Shown here: positions 30,694-39,820 of the stretch, in pieces
Layout: every line of letters begins with the position of its first letter
How positions within the stretch are numbered: the first letter of the stretch is position 1
Assembly: GCF_002950945.1 (NCBI RefSeq)
Contig: NZ_CP012673.1
Location: 4,215,001-4,279,000, forward strand
Reading direction: 5' to 3'
Length of the DNA: 64,000 bases
From: Sorangium cellulosum
GTDB lineage: Bacteria; Myxococcota_A; Polyangia; Polyangiales; Polyangiaceae
Translations under genes and position numbers: made by a program
The notes under the pieces: model-generated
The model's database searches: none
Told to the model about the DNA's origin: nothing
Seen by the model: only the letters and a program-made list of their open reading frames with translations

Positions 30694-32394
30694 TCAGGGC
30701 AGCCGGATGCTGACGTTGTCGAGGCGATCCGCGGGGCTGGCGAGGGGAGGGGAGCCGAGCGTCCACTTGCGGACCGGCGTCCCGGAGGGCAGGCCGACGT
30801 AGCTGTCGCGGTGGCGAGAGCCGTTGAGGTGCGCCACGTTGCCCGCGAAGGCGCTCGGGCCGCGGGGATCCTCGTTGTGGATGCCGACCAGCGTGTTCCG
30901 CGACAGCGTGTTTCCCTCGACCAGCGCGCGCCTGCAGGCCCTCAGCCAGATGCCTTTGCCGTGGTTGTTCGCCGCCTGGCAGCCGATGACCCTCGCGTCC
31001 GTCTGGCCGTCGAGCAGGAACCCCGCCGCCTTCCGCGGGTCGCCGCGCGACAGGCCGGCGTCCACGGGAGGGGCCGGCGGCTGCACGAACAGCGGGATCC
31101 GGTCGACGGTGGTGCCGTCGGCGATGCAGTCGATGAACGCGTTCTCCGCGCCGCCCACCGAGCCGCCCTCGGGATCCGGGAGCGGCGCCGACGCGAGGAA
31201 CCCGGCCGCGAGCCCGCCGCTCTCTGCGGCGCCGCTCGCGTTCCGGTTGCCGATGGCCGCGCAGCCCTTCAGCACCACCTGCGTGGTCGAGTGGAGCGCG
31301 AAGCCGCCCGCGGGCGCGTTCACGCCCACGCTGTGGTTGCCGATCGCGCGGCAGCGCTCGATCAGCCCGCGGTGGACCGCCCTGCCGATGCGGAAGCCCA
31401 GCGCCGAGAAGTCCCTGACCGCATCGGCCGACGCGTCCGGGTTCGCGTTGTAGTTCCCGTCCGCCTCGCACTCGACCATCTCCAGGTTGCTCGTGGTCGA
31501 GATGTTGAACCCACACGCCCGGTTGCCCGTCAGCGTGAAGTTCCGGTTGGCCCGGCACCGCAGGAGCTTGATGTTCTCACCCCAGGCGAAGAACCCCGCG
31601 GGCTCGCCGCCGGACGTGTTGTCGTGCGCCTCGCAGTCCTCGACGAGCACGTTGCGGCAGATGACGAAGTCGACGCCCACCACGTTGAACTGCACGCCGC
31701 TCGGCTGAGCGCTGGTGTTCGCCGTGTGGTTGAACACGCACCGCCTGACCTCCACGTTGTCGCAGAACAGCACGAGCGCCCCCAGCGTCACGACGGCGTC
31801 GAGGCGGCTCGTGTTCTCCGAGCACACGCAGTTGATCATCCGGACGTCCGACGCGAAGGCGACGTCGCCGCCCGCGCCCCGGGTGCCCATCACGAAGATC
31901 CCGCCGTTGCGGCGCAGGAAGCTCGTGTCGATCGCCCCGTCGCCGCCGCACCGCCTCACCGCGAGATCGAGCAGGTCCACGTGGCGGCAGTCCTTCGCCG
32001 CGATCCCCACCCCCTGCACGTGGGCCACGCTCCCGTTCCTGATCACGAGGCGCCGCCGCCCCTCGGCGAAGATCCCCACGTTCCCGGAGACGACCTCGCC
32101 CCGGCTGGGCGCCGCGCCCGAGCCCGGGGCGACGGCCGGCTCGGGGTGGTTCACCTGCCGCAGCGTGCGCCCGCGCAGGTCGAGCGTGACGTCGTCGCTC
32201 GCGATCGTGATGGCCCTCGCGTCCGCGTCCCTCGCCACCCAGTCGACGTCCTCCGCCAGGGCGTACTGGCCGGGCGCGGTGATGACGAAGGGGACATGGC
32301 GGTCCGGATCAGGACCGCCGTTGATGTCCCGCGCCGTGATCGGCGTCCACGCGCAGCACGCCCTGCCCTGCGCCTCGTGGCTGGTATCGCTCAT
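30694..32394 (-). CDS. Right-handed parallel beta-helix protein
   Basis: A 566-residue protein dominated by parallel beta-helix (pectate-lyase/NosD-like) repeats: many short turns such as VEDCEAHDNTS, LIERCRAIGNHS and VIGCQAANNHGKG with regular N, G and C placement. It has no signal peptide; the N-terminus MSDTSHEAQGRACCAW is hydrophilic. Catalytic residues of a pectate lyase cannot be identified, so binding or structural function is as likely as an enzyme. It lies 45 bases downstream of a LysR regulator on the same strand, probably in one transcript. Myxobacteria carry several such proteins with unknown targets. Confidence 0.8.
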   Translation of the reverse strand: MSDTSHEAQGRACCAWTPITARDINGGPDPDRHVPFVITAPGQYALAEDVDWVARDADARAITIASDDVTLDLRGRTLRQVNHPEPAVAPGSGAAPSRGEVVSGNVGIFAEGRRRLVIRNGSVAHVQGVGIAAKDCRHVDLLDLAVRRCGGDGAIDTSFLRRNGGIFVMGTRGAGGDVAFASDVRMINCVCSENTSRLDAVVTLGALVLFCDNVEVRRCVFNHTANTSAQPSGVQFNVVGVDFVICRNVLVEDCEAHDNTSGGEPAGFFAWGENIKLLRCRANRNFTLTGNRACGFNISTTSNLEMVECEADGNYNANPDASADAVRDFSALGFRIGRAVHRGLIERCRAIGNHSVGVNAPAGGFALHSTTQVVLKGCAAIGNRNASGAAESGGLAAGFLASAPLPDPEGGSVGGAENAFIDCIADGTTVDRIPLFVQPPAPPVDAGLSRGDPRKAAGFLLDGQTDARVIGCQAANNHGKGIWLRACRRALVEGNTLSRNTLVGIHNEDPRGPSAFAGNVAHLNGSRHRDSYVGLPSGTPVRKWTLGSPPLASPADRLDNVSIRLP

Positions 32395-32439
32395 GGTGCC
32401 TCCGCGGAGGCAGTGTATGCTGCCTGCGGGCCGTGAACC

Positions 32440-33333
32440 TCACCGGATCGGCTCCGCGCGCAGCGACTCGGCGAGCTTCGCGTAGAGCGAGCTCCGCGGA
32501 TCGTCGCGCCGGTAGACGAGGCGGAAATCGTCGCGCGCGAGGGGGGCGGACGGCAGCAGCCGCTTCAGCTTCCCGGCGCGGAGCTCGGCGGCGACCATGT
32601 GGAGCGGCAGCACGGCCACGCCCTCGCCGGCGAGCACCAGCGCCTTCATCGCGGCGCCGAGCCCCACCCAGCGGTGGCGCGCGAAGGCGAAGCGGGAGGC
32701 GCCGCCCGCCTGATCGGCGAGGTACCGGAAGAGCGGCATGGTGGGGTCGATGTCGAGCAGGCAGTGCTGCGACGCGTGCTCCGGGCGCGAGAACGCCGCC
32801 CGGCGGAGGAGCCTGGGGGCGGCCACGAACACGTACCGCTCCTCGTGCAGCGTCTCCGCGGCGAGGGTCGCGGCGCTCCAGCGGGCGCTGGTCACGACGC
32901 AGTCGACGCTGCGATCGTGGAGGCGCCGCAGGAGATCGTCGGAGGCGCCGAAGTAGAGGTGGAGCGTCACCTCGGGGCGCCGGCGCGTCAGGGCGCTGAG
33001 CTGGGGCACGATCCAGGACATCCCGAGCTCGAAGCGGGTGCCGAGCGTCAGCTCGACCGGCGCAGGCGCGGGGCTCGACGCGCTGCGCAGGCAGTCCTCG
33101 GCGAGCGCCAGGCACTGGCGCGCCCGCGGCAGCAGCGAGAGGCCGGCGGACGTCAGCTGCACCCGGCGGGTGGTGCGCTCGAACAGCGGCGCGCCGACCT
33201 GCTCCTCGATCTGCTTGATGCGCTGGCCGAACGCGGCGGGGCTGAGCGCCACGGCGCGCGCCGCGGTCCGGAAGTTCAGCGTCCGCGCCGCGACCTCGAA
33301 GCAGGCGAGGTTCTCCAGGGAAGGGAGCTGCAT
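32440..33333 (-). CDS. LysR-family transcriptional regulator (GcvA-like)
   Basis: A 297-residue LysR-type regulator. The N-terminal winged helix-turn-helix is clear: LENLACFEVAARTLNFRTAARA, then LSPAAFGQRIKQIEEQVG and LFERTTRRVQLTSAG. The rest is a periplasmic-binding-protein-like effector domain with a GcvA-type feel (LGTRFELGMSWIVPQLSAL). Length is standard. LysR regulators usually lie divergent from their target, but here it precedes a beta-helix protein gene on the same strand with a 45-base gap, so it may control its own operon. The effector is unknown. The promoter should lie at 33334-33406 or within the tail of the next gene. Confidence 0.93.
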   Translation of the reverse strand: MQLPSLENLACFEVAARTLNFRTAARAVALSPAAFGQRIKQIEEQVGAPLFERTTRRVQLTSAGLSLLPRARQCLALAEDCLRSASSPAPAPVELTLGTRFELGMSWIVPQLSALTRRRPEVTLHLYFGASDDLLRRLHDRSVDCVVTSARWSAATLAAETLHEERYVFVAAPRLLRRAAFSRPEHASQHCLLDIDPTMPLFRYLADQAGGASRFAFARHRWVGLGAAMKALVLAGEGVAVLPLHMVAAELRAGKLKRLLPSAPLARDDFRLVYRRDDPRSSLYAKLAESLRAEPIR

Positions 33334-33406
33334 GGCCGCGATCGTATCGCCCCGTGGAGCCGCCGTGGGGCCGCCGCGCGCCGTCCGGAGCCCGGGCGCT
33401 GCGCTC

Positions 33407-34654
33407 CTAGCGCGGGTCCTCGATCGGCGTGGTCTCGACCGCGACCGTGCCGCCGTTCGCGACCCACTTGAAGCCGTCGATGAGGGCGGTCGAGTCGCGC
33501 ATCTCGTCGCCGGTGTCGAAGATCTGGAACCGCAGCGTGAGCTCCTCGCCGCCCTTCACCGGCGCCTGCGTGCGCAGCCAGCTCGTCGCGCCGGCGTCGT
33601 TCCAGAGCCCGAAGCCGGTGCCCTCGAGCTCGTCCGTGCCGAGCGGGCACCCCTCGCAGACGTCGAAGAAGCCGATGTTGACGCTGACGGGGTTGCCCAG
33701 GCTGTCGAACGAGAGGTTGCCGTCGACGGAGCCGGGCGGGGCCGGCGTGGCCAGCGCGAGGAACTGGTCGTTGAAGCTCTCGCAGACGAACTCCGGGTAC
33801 TCGAACGTGTAGAACTTGAACGCGAACTCGTAGCCGGTCGCGTTCGTCGGCGCGCGGAGGACGAGCTCGAGGCCGATGTCGTCGTTGATGTTCGACGAAG
33901 GGGGGCAGTCCGGGTTGTCCTGGGGGAAGCCGGGCGGCGCTTCCCCCGGGCCGTAGGTCGTGCAGCTGACGTTGTTGCACGCGCCCGGCCAGCCGGCGAC
34001 GCGGGCGTGGCCCGAGGAGAGGACGAGCATGCGACGGCCTCCCTGCACGTGCACGTTGGGCCCGAACGCGTCGAGCACGCCCACCGCGGGCGTGGGCTGC
34101 GCGGGCGAGCCGTCGCCGCGCACGTACCGCGCGCTCAGCACGCCCCACCTCCTGTCGTCGGGCGACGCCACGGCGCAGAGGTCGATGGCGTTGGCCCCGT
34201 GGATCGCGTCGAAGTCCGCGGGCGCGATGTTCGTGTCGCAGGCCGGGAGCACGTTGTCGACGATGCCGTCGCAATCTTCATCGGCCGGCTCGGGCACGTC
34301 GCCCTGCCCGTCGGGCGTGAGGACCTCGACCTCGATCGCGCCCGGGTTGACGTTCCGGTCGCCGTCGTTGCAGTCGCCCTCCGCGAGGGTGAAGCCGTCG
34401 CCGTCCGCGTCCACGTCGATCGGGGGTCCGGGATCCTCCGGCCCGGCGCCGCCGAACTCTGCGGCCCCGGAGCTGGTCGTCGCGACCGCGCTGCCGCCCG
34501 AGCCCGCCTCCGCCGTCGTGGAGCTCACCGCGCTCCCGCCGCCGCCCTCGCCGAGGGCAACGTCGCGCGGCGCGGCCGAGCACCCGCCGGCGGACCAGAG
34601 CGCCGCGCCGACGCTCACGCAAAGACCGAAAACCGAAAAGCGCCGGCCTCTCAT
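33407..34654 (-). CDS. MopE-like lipoprotein with choice-of-anchor-type domain
   Basis: A 415-residue lipoprotein. The leader VGAALWSAGGC ends in a lipid-anchor Cys near residue 25, followed by a Ser/Gly/Ala-rich linker to about residue 70. A calcium-type metal-binding motif of the MopE kind follows, DADGDGFTLAEGDCNDGD with EDCDGIVDN after it. The C-terminal 250 residues contain ELVLRAPTNATGYEFAFKFYTFEYPEFVC and GFFDVCEGCPLGTDELEGTGFG, which resemble choice-of-anchor-L domains of large surface proteins. ATG 34654 was chosen because a GAGGTG box lies upstream and the signal peptide starts there. It is an outer-surface protein of unknown binding partner, 80 bases downstream of the DUF2339 gene. 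Confidence 0.8.
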   Translation of the reverse strand: MRGRRFSVFGLCVSVGAALWSAGGCSAAPRDVALGEGGGGSAVSSTTAEAGSGGSAVATTSSGAAEFGGAGPEDPGPPIDVDADGDGFTLAEGDCNDGDRNVNPGAIEVEVLTPDGQGDVPEPADEDCDGIVDNVLPACDTNIAPADFDAIHGANAIDLCAVASPDDRRWGVLSARYVRGDGSPAQPTPAVGVLDAFGPNVHVQGGRRMLVLSSGHARVAGWPGACNNVSCTTYGPGEAPPGFPQDNPDCPPSSNINDDIGLELVLRAPTNATGYEFAFKFYTFEYPEFVCESFNDQFLALATPAPPGSVDGNLSFDSLGNPVSVNIGFFDVCEGCPLGTDELEGTGFGLWNDAGATSWLRTQAPVKGGEELTLRFQIFDTGDEMRDSTALIDGFKWVANGGTVAVETTPIEDPR

Positions 34655-34733
34655 GATGTGTTCACCTCGGTGCTTGATCGAGACGTCCGAGGAGCGCCCT
34701 CGTTCCTCGTGTCGTCCCGGTTCTTCCAGCACA

Positions 34734-37700
34734 TCATGAGGGCGGCGGCTTGTCTGCGCTCCCCTCGGGCGGCGGCGCGGCGTCGTCGGGCGGCGCACCC
34801 CGCCAGAGGAGCCGCGCTGCCCACAGCGACAGCCCCAGGAGCGCGAGCGCCAGGCCGACCCCGATCGAGGCGCGGTGTCGCTCGGTGAAGGGCAGGTCGC
34901 GCGCGACCCGGGCGGCGCCGAACGCGGGGTTGCTCTGCGCCGCGCCGAGCCACGCCGTGCCCGGCGGCCGCTCGCGCTCGACCCGGTCGAGCACGTCGGC
35001 CAGATCGTAGCGCGGGCGCTCGCCGAGCGGGTCGCCGACATAGAGCCGGTGTGGGCCCGCGTGGCCGGCGCGGAACACGATCTCGCGGGCCCGCACCTCA
35101 CCGTGCGCGCCCGTGATGGAGAGCGGCGCCGAGTCGCCGTCGTGGATCGTGAGGCGGAGGAAGCGCTTGCGGGTCGGGCTCACCGGGATCCGCGTCAGCG
35201 CCAGCGCGACACCCGTGTTGCCGCGTGGACGTATATTGTAAATCAGGCCGCCGCCGACGTGCGGCCAGACCGCGCGGTAGGTGGTGGAGGCGACCTCGAC
35301 CCTGCGGCTGAACTCCGGTGTGGCGACGTCGAGCTGAACGGCCTGCAGCGGCACGCCGTCCGCACCCGCGTCCAGGGTGACGACGGTCGTCTTCGCCTCG
35401 GGATCCCGCTGGGTCTCGACGATCGCGAGCGGCAGCGTCGCGCCCGGCGCGGCGGCGGGCGGCTCGCAGGAGACGGCGCCGCCGGTGATCCGGACGTCGG
35501 CGGCTACGCCGCGCGCGGGCGCGCCCTCGCCGAGGAGGCGGATCCGGACCAGGGCGGCGCGCGAGAGCGGGTACGAGACCGAGAGCTGCTCGACGGTCTC
35601 CGCGCCCTGGGGGATCCGGTACACGTAGGCGCCGCGTGCGACCTCGGTGAGCGACTTCATGTCCGCGCCCGTGTCGACGCGCGCCTCGCGGAGGAAGGTG
35701 CTGCCGAGGACGCTGAGCTCGACCCGGCAATGGCGCGTCCCGGGCGCGTCGAGCGCCCAGGTCGCGTGCGCCCCGCCGGCGGTGTCGACCCCTGGATCGA
35801 GCATGGTGGCGGCGATCCGCCCGGAGGCGGGCGCGGCGCCTGCCTCGCGGAGCACGTAGGGCACCTCGGCGCCGTCGGGGCCGGCGATGCGGACGTCGGC
35901 GAGCAGCTCCTCGGCGCGGCTCTGGCGGTAGAGGTCGAGGTCGACCTCGATGTGGTGATCGCCGGGCGCGTCGACGGCGTCGATCGGCCGGACGAGCGCG
36001 TGCCGCTCGGTCGGCAGCGGCGCGGCGGTCTGCGCGTCGGCGGGTCGCGCGCAGGTCGCCGCCGCGAGCAGGACGAACATGCCGGCCGCGCCGCCGGGGC
36101 CGGTGCGCAGGAGCGTCACGAGGCGCTTGCCGAACCGCGCGTAGAGGAAGCCTCCGCCGACGAGCAGCGCGCCGACGCCCGTGAAGAGGGCGATCTGGTA
36201 GATGCGCTCGACGTGCCACACGTCCCACGCGAGGAGCTTCGCGATCGTGACGGCGAACAGCAGGAGCCCCGCGTGGCGGTGGAAGGCGTCGCGCGCCGCG
36301 AACCCCGCCGTGAGCAGCGCGATCGCGGCGAGGGCGAGCACGAGCGTGGTCGCCATGGCGAGGCTCCCGCGCTGGGCGGCGAGGGCGGCCTCGTGCTGCG
36401 CGGCGAGCTCGGCGAACTCCGCGGCGTCGAGCGGGACGGGGGGCGCGGCGGGGAGCTCGGCGATCGCGCTCCGCACCTCGACGACCAGGGTCCCGATCAG
36501 CAGGGCGTAGCCGGCGCCGAGCGCCGTCCGCGCGGCCGCGCGCAGCGCGGGGCGGCCGCGCGCAGCGCCCGCGGCCGCCCCGCGCGAGAGCGTGTGCCCT
36601 GCCGCGAGCAGGGCGGCGCCCACGCCGGCGAGCGCGTACGCCCTCGCGTTCAGGGCGACGGGGACGGCCATCCTCCCCTCGCGTCCGCGCGTCTCGAGCC
36701 AGGTCGTCACGAGCGCCTCGGTCTCGATCCAGTCGACGGCGAACGCCCGCACGATCGCGGCGAGGAAGAGCAGCGCGGCGACGGCGAGCCACGCGCGCTC
36801 GGCGGTGCGCGCCGCGATCGCGGCCGCGACCGCCGCGAGGATGCCCCAGACGACGGTGACCGTCGCCCCGCCCAGCCCGAACGCGACGGCCGCCGCGAAG
36901 AGGGCGAGCGCCTGCCCGAGGAGCAGCGCGATCCGGTCGGCCGGCGCCCCGGCGGCGCCGCGGCGCGCGCCGGGGCCGAGGAGCGCCGCGCCGAGCGCGA
37001 GATCCAGGGCGCCGGCGCCGGCCGTGAGCAGCGCGCGCAGCGTCGGCGTCTCCTCGGGGGTCGCGCCGAGCGCGGCCGCGACGAACCCGAGCGTCGCGAC
37101 GCTCGCGGCGAGCGCGTCGGGCCAGGAGAGCGCGGGCGCGCCGGGCTCGCCGCGCCGCCGCGCGGTCGCGCCCGCGGCGCCCAGGAACACCAGCATGACG
37201 AGCGCGGACGCGCCGAGGAAGAGCACGTCGACCTGCGCCGCGGCCTGCGCGCCGGCAGCGGCGAGCGCGCCGGGCGCGGCGGCGGCGAGCGCGCCTGCCG
37301 AGGCGGCCGCCGCGGCGAGGAGCAGGGCAGGGAGCTCGGCGCGCGCGGCGAGCCACGCCACGAAGCCGGCCGCAAGCGTGAGCGCGAGCGCGAAGAGCGC
37401 CGCCTCGGTCCCGAGCAGCAGCATCCCCGCGACGCAGGCGAACAGCGCTGCGCCCGCGGCGCACTCGATCGCCGTCCTCCGTTCGAGGCGGCGCGCGCGC
37501 CCGGCGCCGCGGAGCCAGCCCGCGATGTAGACGAGCGCCCACGCCGCGGTCATGGCGACGAGCGCCGGCCGGTGCGGCGGGGGCGCGTCGGCGAACGACG
37601 CGGCGAAGGTGAGGAAGGCGGAGCCCATCGGGGCGATCAGCCAGCCGCTGGCGCCGAGCGCGCGCAGCCCGAGGGTCGACGCGACCGCGAGCGCGATCGC

Positions 37701-39188
37701 GGCGGCGGCGAGCGCGCGTGGGGCGTCGAAGAGCAGCGCCCAGGCGCCCGCGTGGGCGAGCACGAGCGCGGCGGCGCCGAACGCCTTCGCGCTCGCGGGC
37801 GCTGCGCTGGCGACGTCGCCGGCCGGCGCCGCGCCGCGCGACGGGGCAGGGTCTGCCGCGGCGCTCCCGACCGGGGCGGGCGCGGCCGCGGCGCTCTCGC
37901 CCCCGCCGGGCGCGCGCACCCACAACGCGCGCAGGATCGCCTGCGCGGCCGCGAGCGCGACGAAGGCGAGGGGCACCGCGCGGGCGGCGAGCGGGAAGTA
38001 GAGGCCCGGGGCCGCCTCGGCCGGTCCACCCGTCGAGGGCGCCGCGAGCGGGTCTCCGCCGAGCGGCGATGCGCTCGCGTCGAAGTGGTGATCGTACCAG
38101 CCCCAGAACAGCGCCGCGTGCCCGGCGAGCGCGAGCCAGGGAACGGCGCGGAAGCCGAGCTTCGCCGAGACCGCGTGGACGACGCTCGTCATGAGCAGGA
38201 GGTAGCTGAACAGGAGGAGCCGCCGATCCTGTCCGGTCGACAGCACGACCGGGTTGAGGAAGCTGGCGACCAGGGTGAGGATCAGGATCACCTCGCCGCG
38301 GTGGCGGAGCGCGAGCGCCGCGCCGAGCAGGAGGATCGCCGTGTCCGCCGCGAACGCGGCGGCGATCGGCACGAGCTCGTACAGCACCGCGCTGGCCCAC
38401 ACCGACGCGATGAGGATCGCGAGCCCGAGCCCGAGGAGCGCGTGGACGAACCGGCGCTGCGTTCGCCGGCGGATCACCTCGGCGGCCACGAGGAGCGCGG
38501 CGCCCGTCGCCGCGCCGATCGCGACGCGCCCGGCCGGTCCGATCCAGGCGTTGTCCGCGGCATATTTGAAGAAGAAGAGCGCGCCGAGCAGGAAGGTGGC
38601 AGCGCCTGCGCGGGTGAGCCACGTGAGGCCGAGCCGCTCCTCGATGGATGGCCTCTCCGCGGCGCCCTGGTGTGCGGTCGAGCTGGCCGCCGAGGCGCCC
38701 GCGTCGACCGCTGCCGCGGGGTGGGGCTGCGTCGCGACCGCGGCCCCCGGCGGCGCCGCGATGACATCGGTCGTGGCCGGGGGCGCCGCCGCTGAAAACG
38801 CGAAGGCGGCGCCGGCGAGCGGCGTGGGCGCACCGGCCGGCGTCGCGGCGGCGTCGGCGAGCGGCGTGGGCGCACCGGCCGGCGTCGCGGCGGCGCCGGC
38901 GACCGCCGCGGACGTTTCCGCCGTCCCGGCGTCGACCGCCACGGCCAGGGCGGGCGGATCCGGCGCCGGTGCGACCTCGTCGCGCGCGCCCAGCGCCGCG
39001 GCGGGCAGCTCGGCGCGGCCGTGCTGCCGTGACAGCTCGGCCAGGCGGAGCTCGAGGTCGTGGATCCGCAGCAGCAGGTCCTCGTTGCGCCGGTTGGCCC
39101 GGACGGCGAACACGAAGGCCGCGAGGGGGGCGACCAGGAGGTAGCCGGCGAGCGCGAGCCCGAAGAAGAAGAGGATTCCTGCCCCCAT
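34734..39188 (-). CDS. DUF2339-DUF3999 fusion membrane protein
   Basis: A 1484-residue membrane protein. The N-terminus has one membrane helix, a coiled-coil-like stretch (RIHDLELRLAELSRQHG) and a Pro/Ala-rich linker. The linker includes two near-identical 14-residue units (ATPAGAPTPLADAA type, encoded about 38817-38900). About residues 170-1000 form the many-helix DUF2339 domain, starting at ERLGLTWLTRAGAATFLLG. After about residue 1040 comes an extracytoplasmic DUF3999-like domain and one last membrane helix near the C-terminus. In many bacteria DUF2339 and DUF3999 are separate neighbouring genes; here they are one polypeptide. The function of both is unknown, though a role at the cell envelope is likely. 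Confidence 0.85.
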   Translation of the reverse strand: MGAGILFFFGLALAGYLLVAPLAAFVFAVRANRRNEDLLLRIHDLELRLAELSRQHGRAELPAAALGARDEVAPAPDPPALAVAVDAGTAETSAAVAGAAATPAGAPTPLADAAATPAGAPTPLAGAAFAFSAAAPPATTDVIAAPPGAAVATQPHPAAAVDAGASAASSTAHQGAAERPSIEERLGLTWLTRAGAATFLLGALFFFKYAADNAWIGPAGRVAIGAATGAALLVAAEVIRRRTQRRFVHALLGLGLAILIASVWASAVLYELVPIAAAFAADTAILLLGAALALRHRGEVILILTLVASFLNPVVLSTGQDRRLLLFSYLLLMTSVVHAVSAKLGFRAVPWLALAGHAALFWGWYDHHFDASASPLGGDPLAAPSTGGPAEAAPGLYFPLAARAVPLAFVALAAAQAILRALWVRAPGGGESAAAAPAPVGSAAADPAPSRGAAPAGDVASAAPASAKAFGAAALVLAHAGAWALLFDAPRALAAAAIALAVASTLGLRALGASGWLIAPMGSAFLTFAASFADAPPPHRPALVAMTAAWALVYIAGWLRGAGRARRLERRTAIECAAGAALFACVAGMLLLGTEAALFALALTLAAGFVAWLAARAELPALLLAAAAASAGALAAAAPGALAAAGAQAAAQVDVLFLGASALVMLVFLGAAGATARRRGEPGAPALSWPDALAASVATLGFVAAALGATPEETPTLRALLTAGAGALDLALGAALLGPGARRGAAGAPADRIALLLGQALALFAAAVAFGLGGATVTVVWGILAAVAAAIAARTAERAWLAVAALLFLAAIVRAFAVDWIETEALVTTWLETRGREGRMAVPVALNARAYALAGVGAALLAAGHTLSRGAAAGAARGRPALRAAARTALGAGYALLIGTLVVEVRSAIAELPAAPPVPLDAAEFAELAAQHEAALAAQRGSLAMATTLVLALAAIALLTAGFAARDAFHRHAGLLLFAVTIAKLLAWDVWHVERIYQIALFTGVGALLVGGGFLYARFGKRLVTLLRTGPGGAAGMFVLLAAATCARPADAQTAAPLPTERHALVRPIDAVDAPGDHHIEVDLDLYRQSRAEELLADVRIAGPDGAEVPYVLREAGAAPASGRIAATMLDPGVDTAGGAHATWALDAPGTRHCRVELSVLGSTFLREARVDTGADMKSLTEVARGAYVYRIPQGAETVEQLSVSYPLSRAALVRIRLLGEGAPARGVAADVRITGGAVSCEPPAAAPGATLPLAIVETQRDPEAKTTVVTLDAGADGVPLQAVQLDVATPEFSRRVEVASTTYRAVWPHVGGGLIYNIRPRGNTGVALALTRIPVSPTRKRFLRLTIHDGDSAPLSITGAHGEVRAREIVFRAGHAGPHRLYVGDPLGERPRYDLADVLDRVERERPPGTAWLGAAQSNPAFGAARVARDLPFTERHRASIGVGLALALLGLSLWAARLLWRGAPPDDAAPPPEGSADKPPPS

Positions 39189-39519
39189 CAGGCGCTTCGT
39201 AGCACGGGGCTGACAGCGCCGGCGCCGCCCGGCCGCGCGCGCCGCGTGTGCTGTTCATGCTGCTCGCGCTGACCGCTCGATCCGCGGGCGAGGACCTTTG
39301 GGCGCGCGTTGGGACTGAGGTAAGGTGTCGCCTCATGAGGAACACACGCCTGCCTGATGCGCCTCGCGCCAGGCGCCTGCTACCTTCCCCGTGTTCCCGG
39401 ACGGCGGCGTTGCTCGGGGGGGAGCGCCACCATCCGGGAACAACCTATTTGTCCTCGTCATCCGCTGGTTGCGCCGGTTTCACTGGTCTCAGTGATTCCG
39501 CGGAACAGGAGACCTCGCG
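39189..39519. other. Intergenic region with hairpin
   Basis: No gene recognised. GTTCCCGGA (39393-39401) and TCCGGGAAC (39433-39441) are perfect 9-bp reverse complements flanking a 31-base loop, about 80 bases upstream of the small gene at 39520. The stretch after it is less GC-rich (CAACCTATTTGTCCTCG), consistent with a promoter zone. Confidence 0.4.
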
Positions 39520-39786
39520 ATGCTGAAGCACCCGACCGTCTCCGCCTGGCAGCGAGATCACGAGGAGGGCGGCTACCAGGCCGAGATCCGCGGCTGGACC
39601 CTGCGCGTCCGCTGGATCCCCGAGCGCCCGGGCGAGCAGCGCGGCTTCGTGTGGGAGGCCGTCGATCCAGCGGGAAAGAAGATCACCTCGAGCGAGGTGT
39701 ACGAGGAGATCGAGGTGGCGATGGCGAACGCCGAGGAGCGCGTGGCCCCCGATCCGGAGAAACACGAGTCGAAGACCGTCGACTGA
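39520..39786 (+). CDS. Small conserved-looking protein of unknown function
   Basis: An 88-residue acidic, soluble protein. I do not recognise the family. It has the look of a real gene: an AGGAGACC ribosome site ends about 6 bases before the ATG, third-codon GC bias is strong, and a compact beta-strand pattern reads YQAEIRGWTLRVRWIPE with a charged C-terminal helix (SSEVYEEIEVAMANAEERV). No signal peptide, membrane segment or Cys. It converges with the DNA adenine methylase gene, with a 34-base gap, so the two are not an operon. Confidence 0.65.
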   Translation: MLKHPTVSAWQRDHEEGGYQAEIRGWTLRVRWIPERPGEQRGFVWEAVDPAGKKITSSEVYEEIEVAMANAEERVAPDPEKHESKTVD

Positions 39787-39820
39787 GGCGCGCCCTGGCG
39801 ACGGCGCGCGGCGCCGCGCC

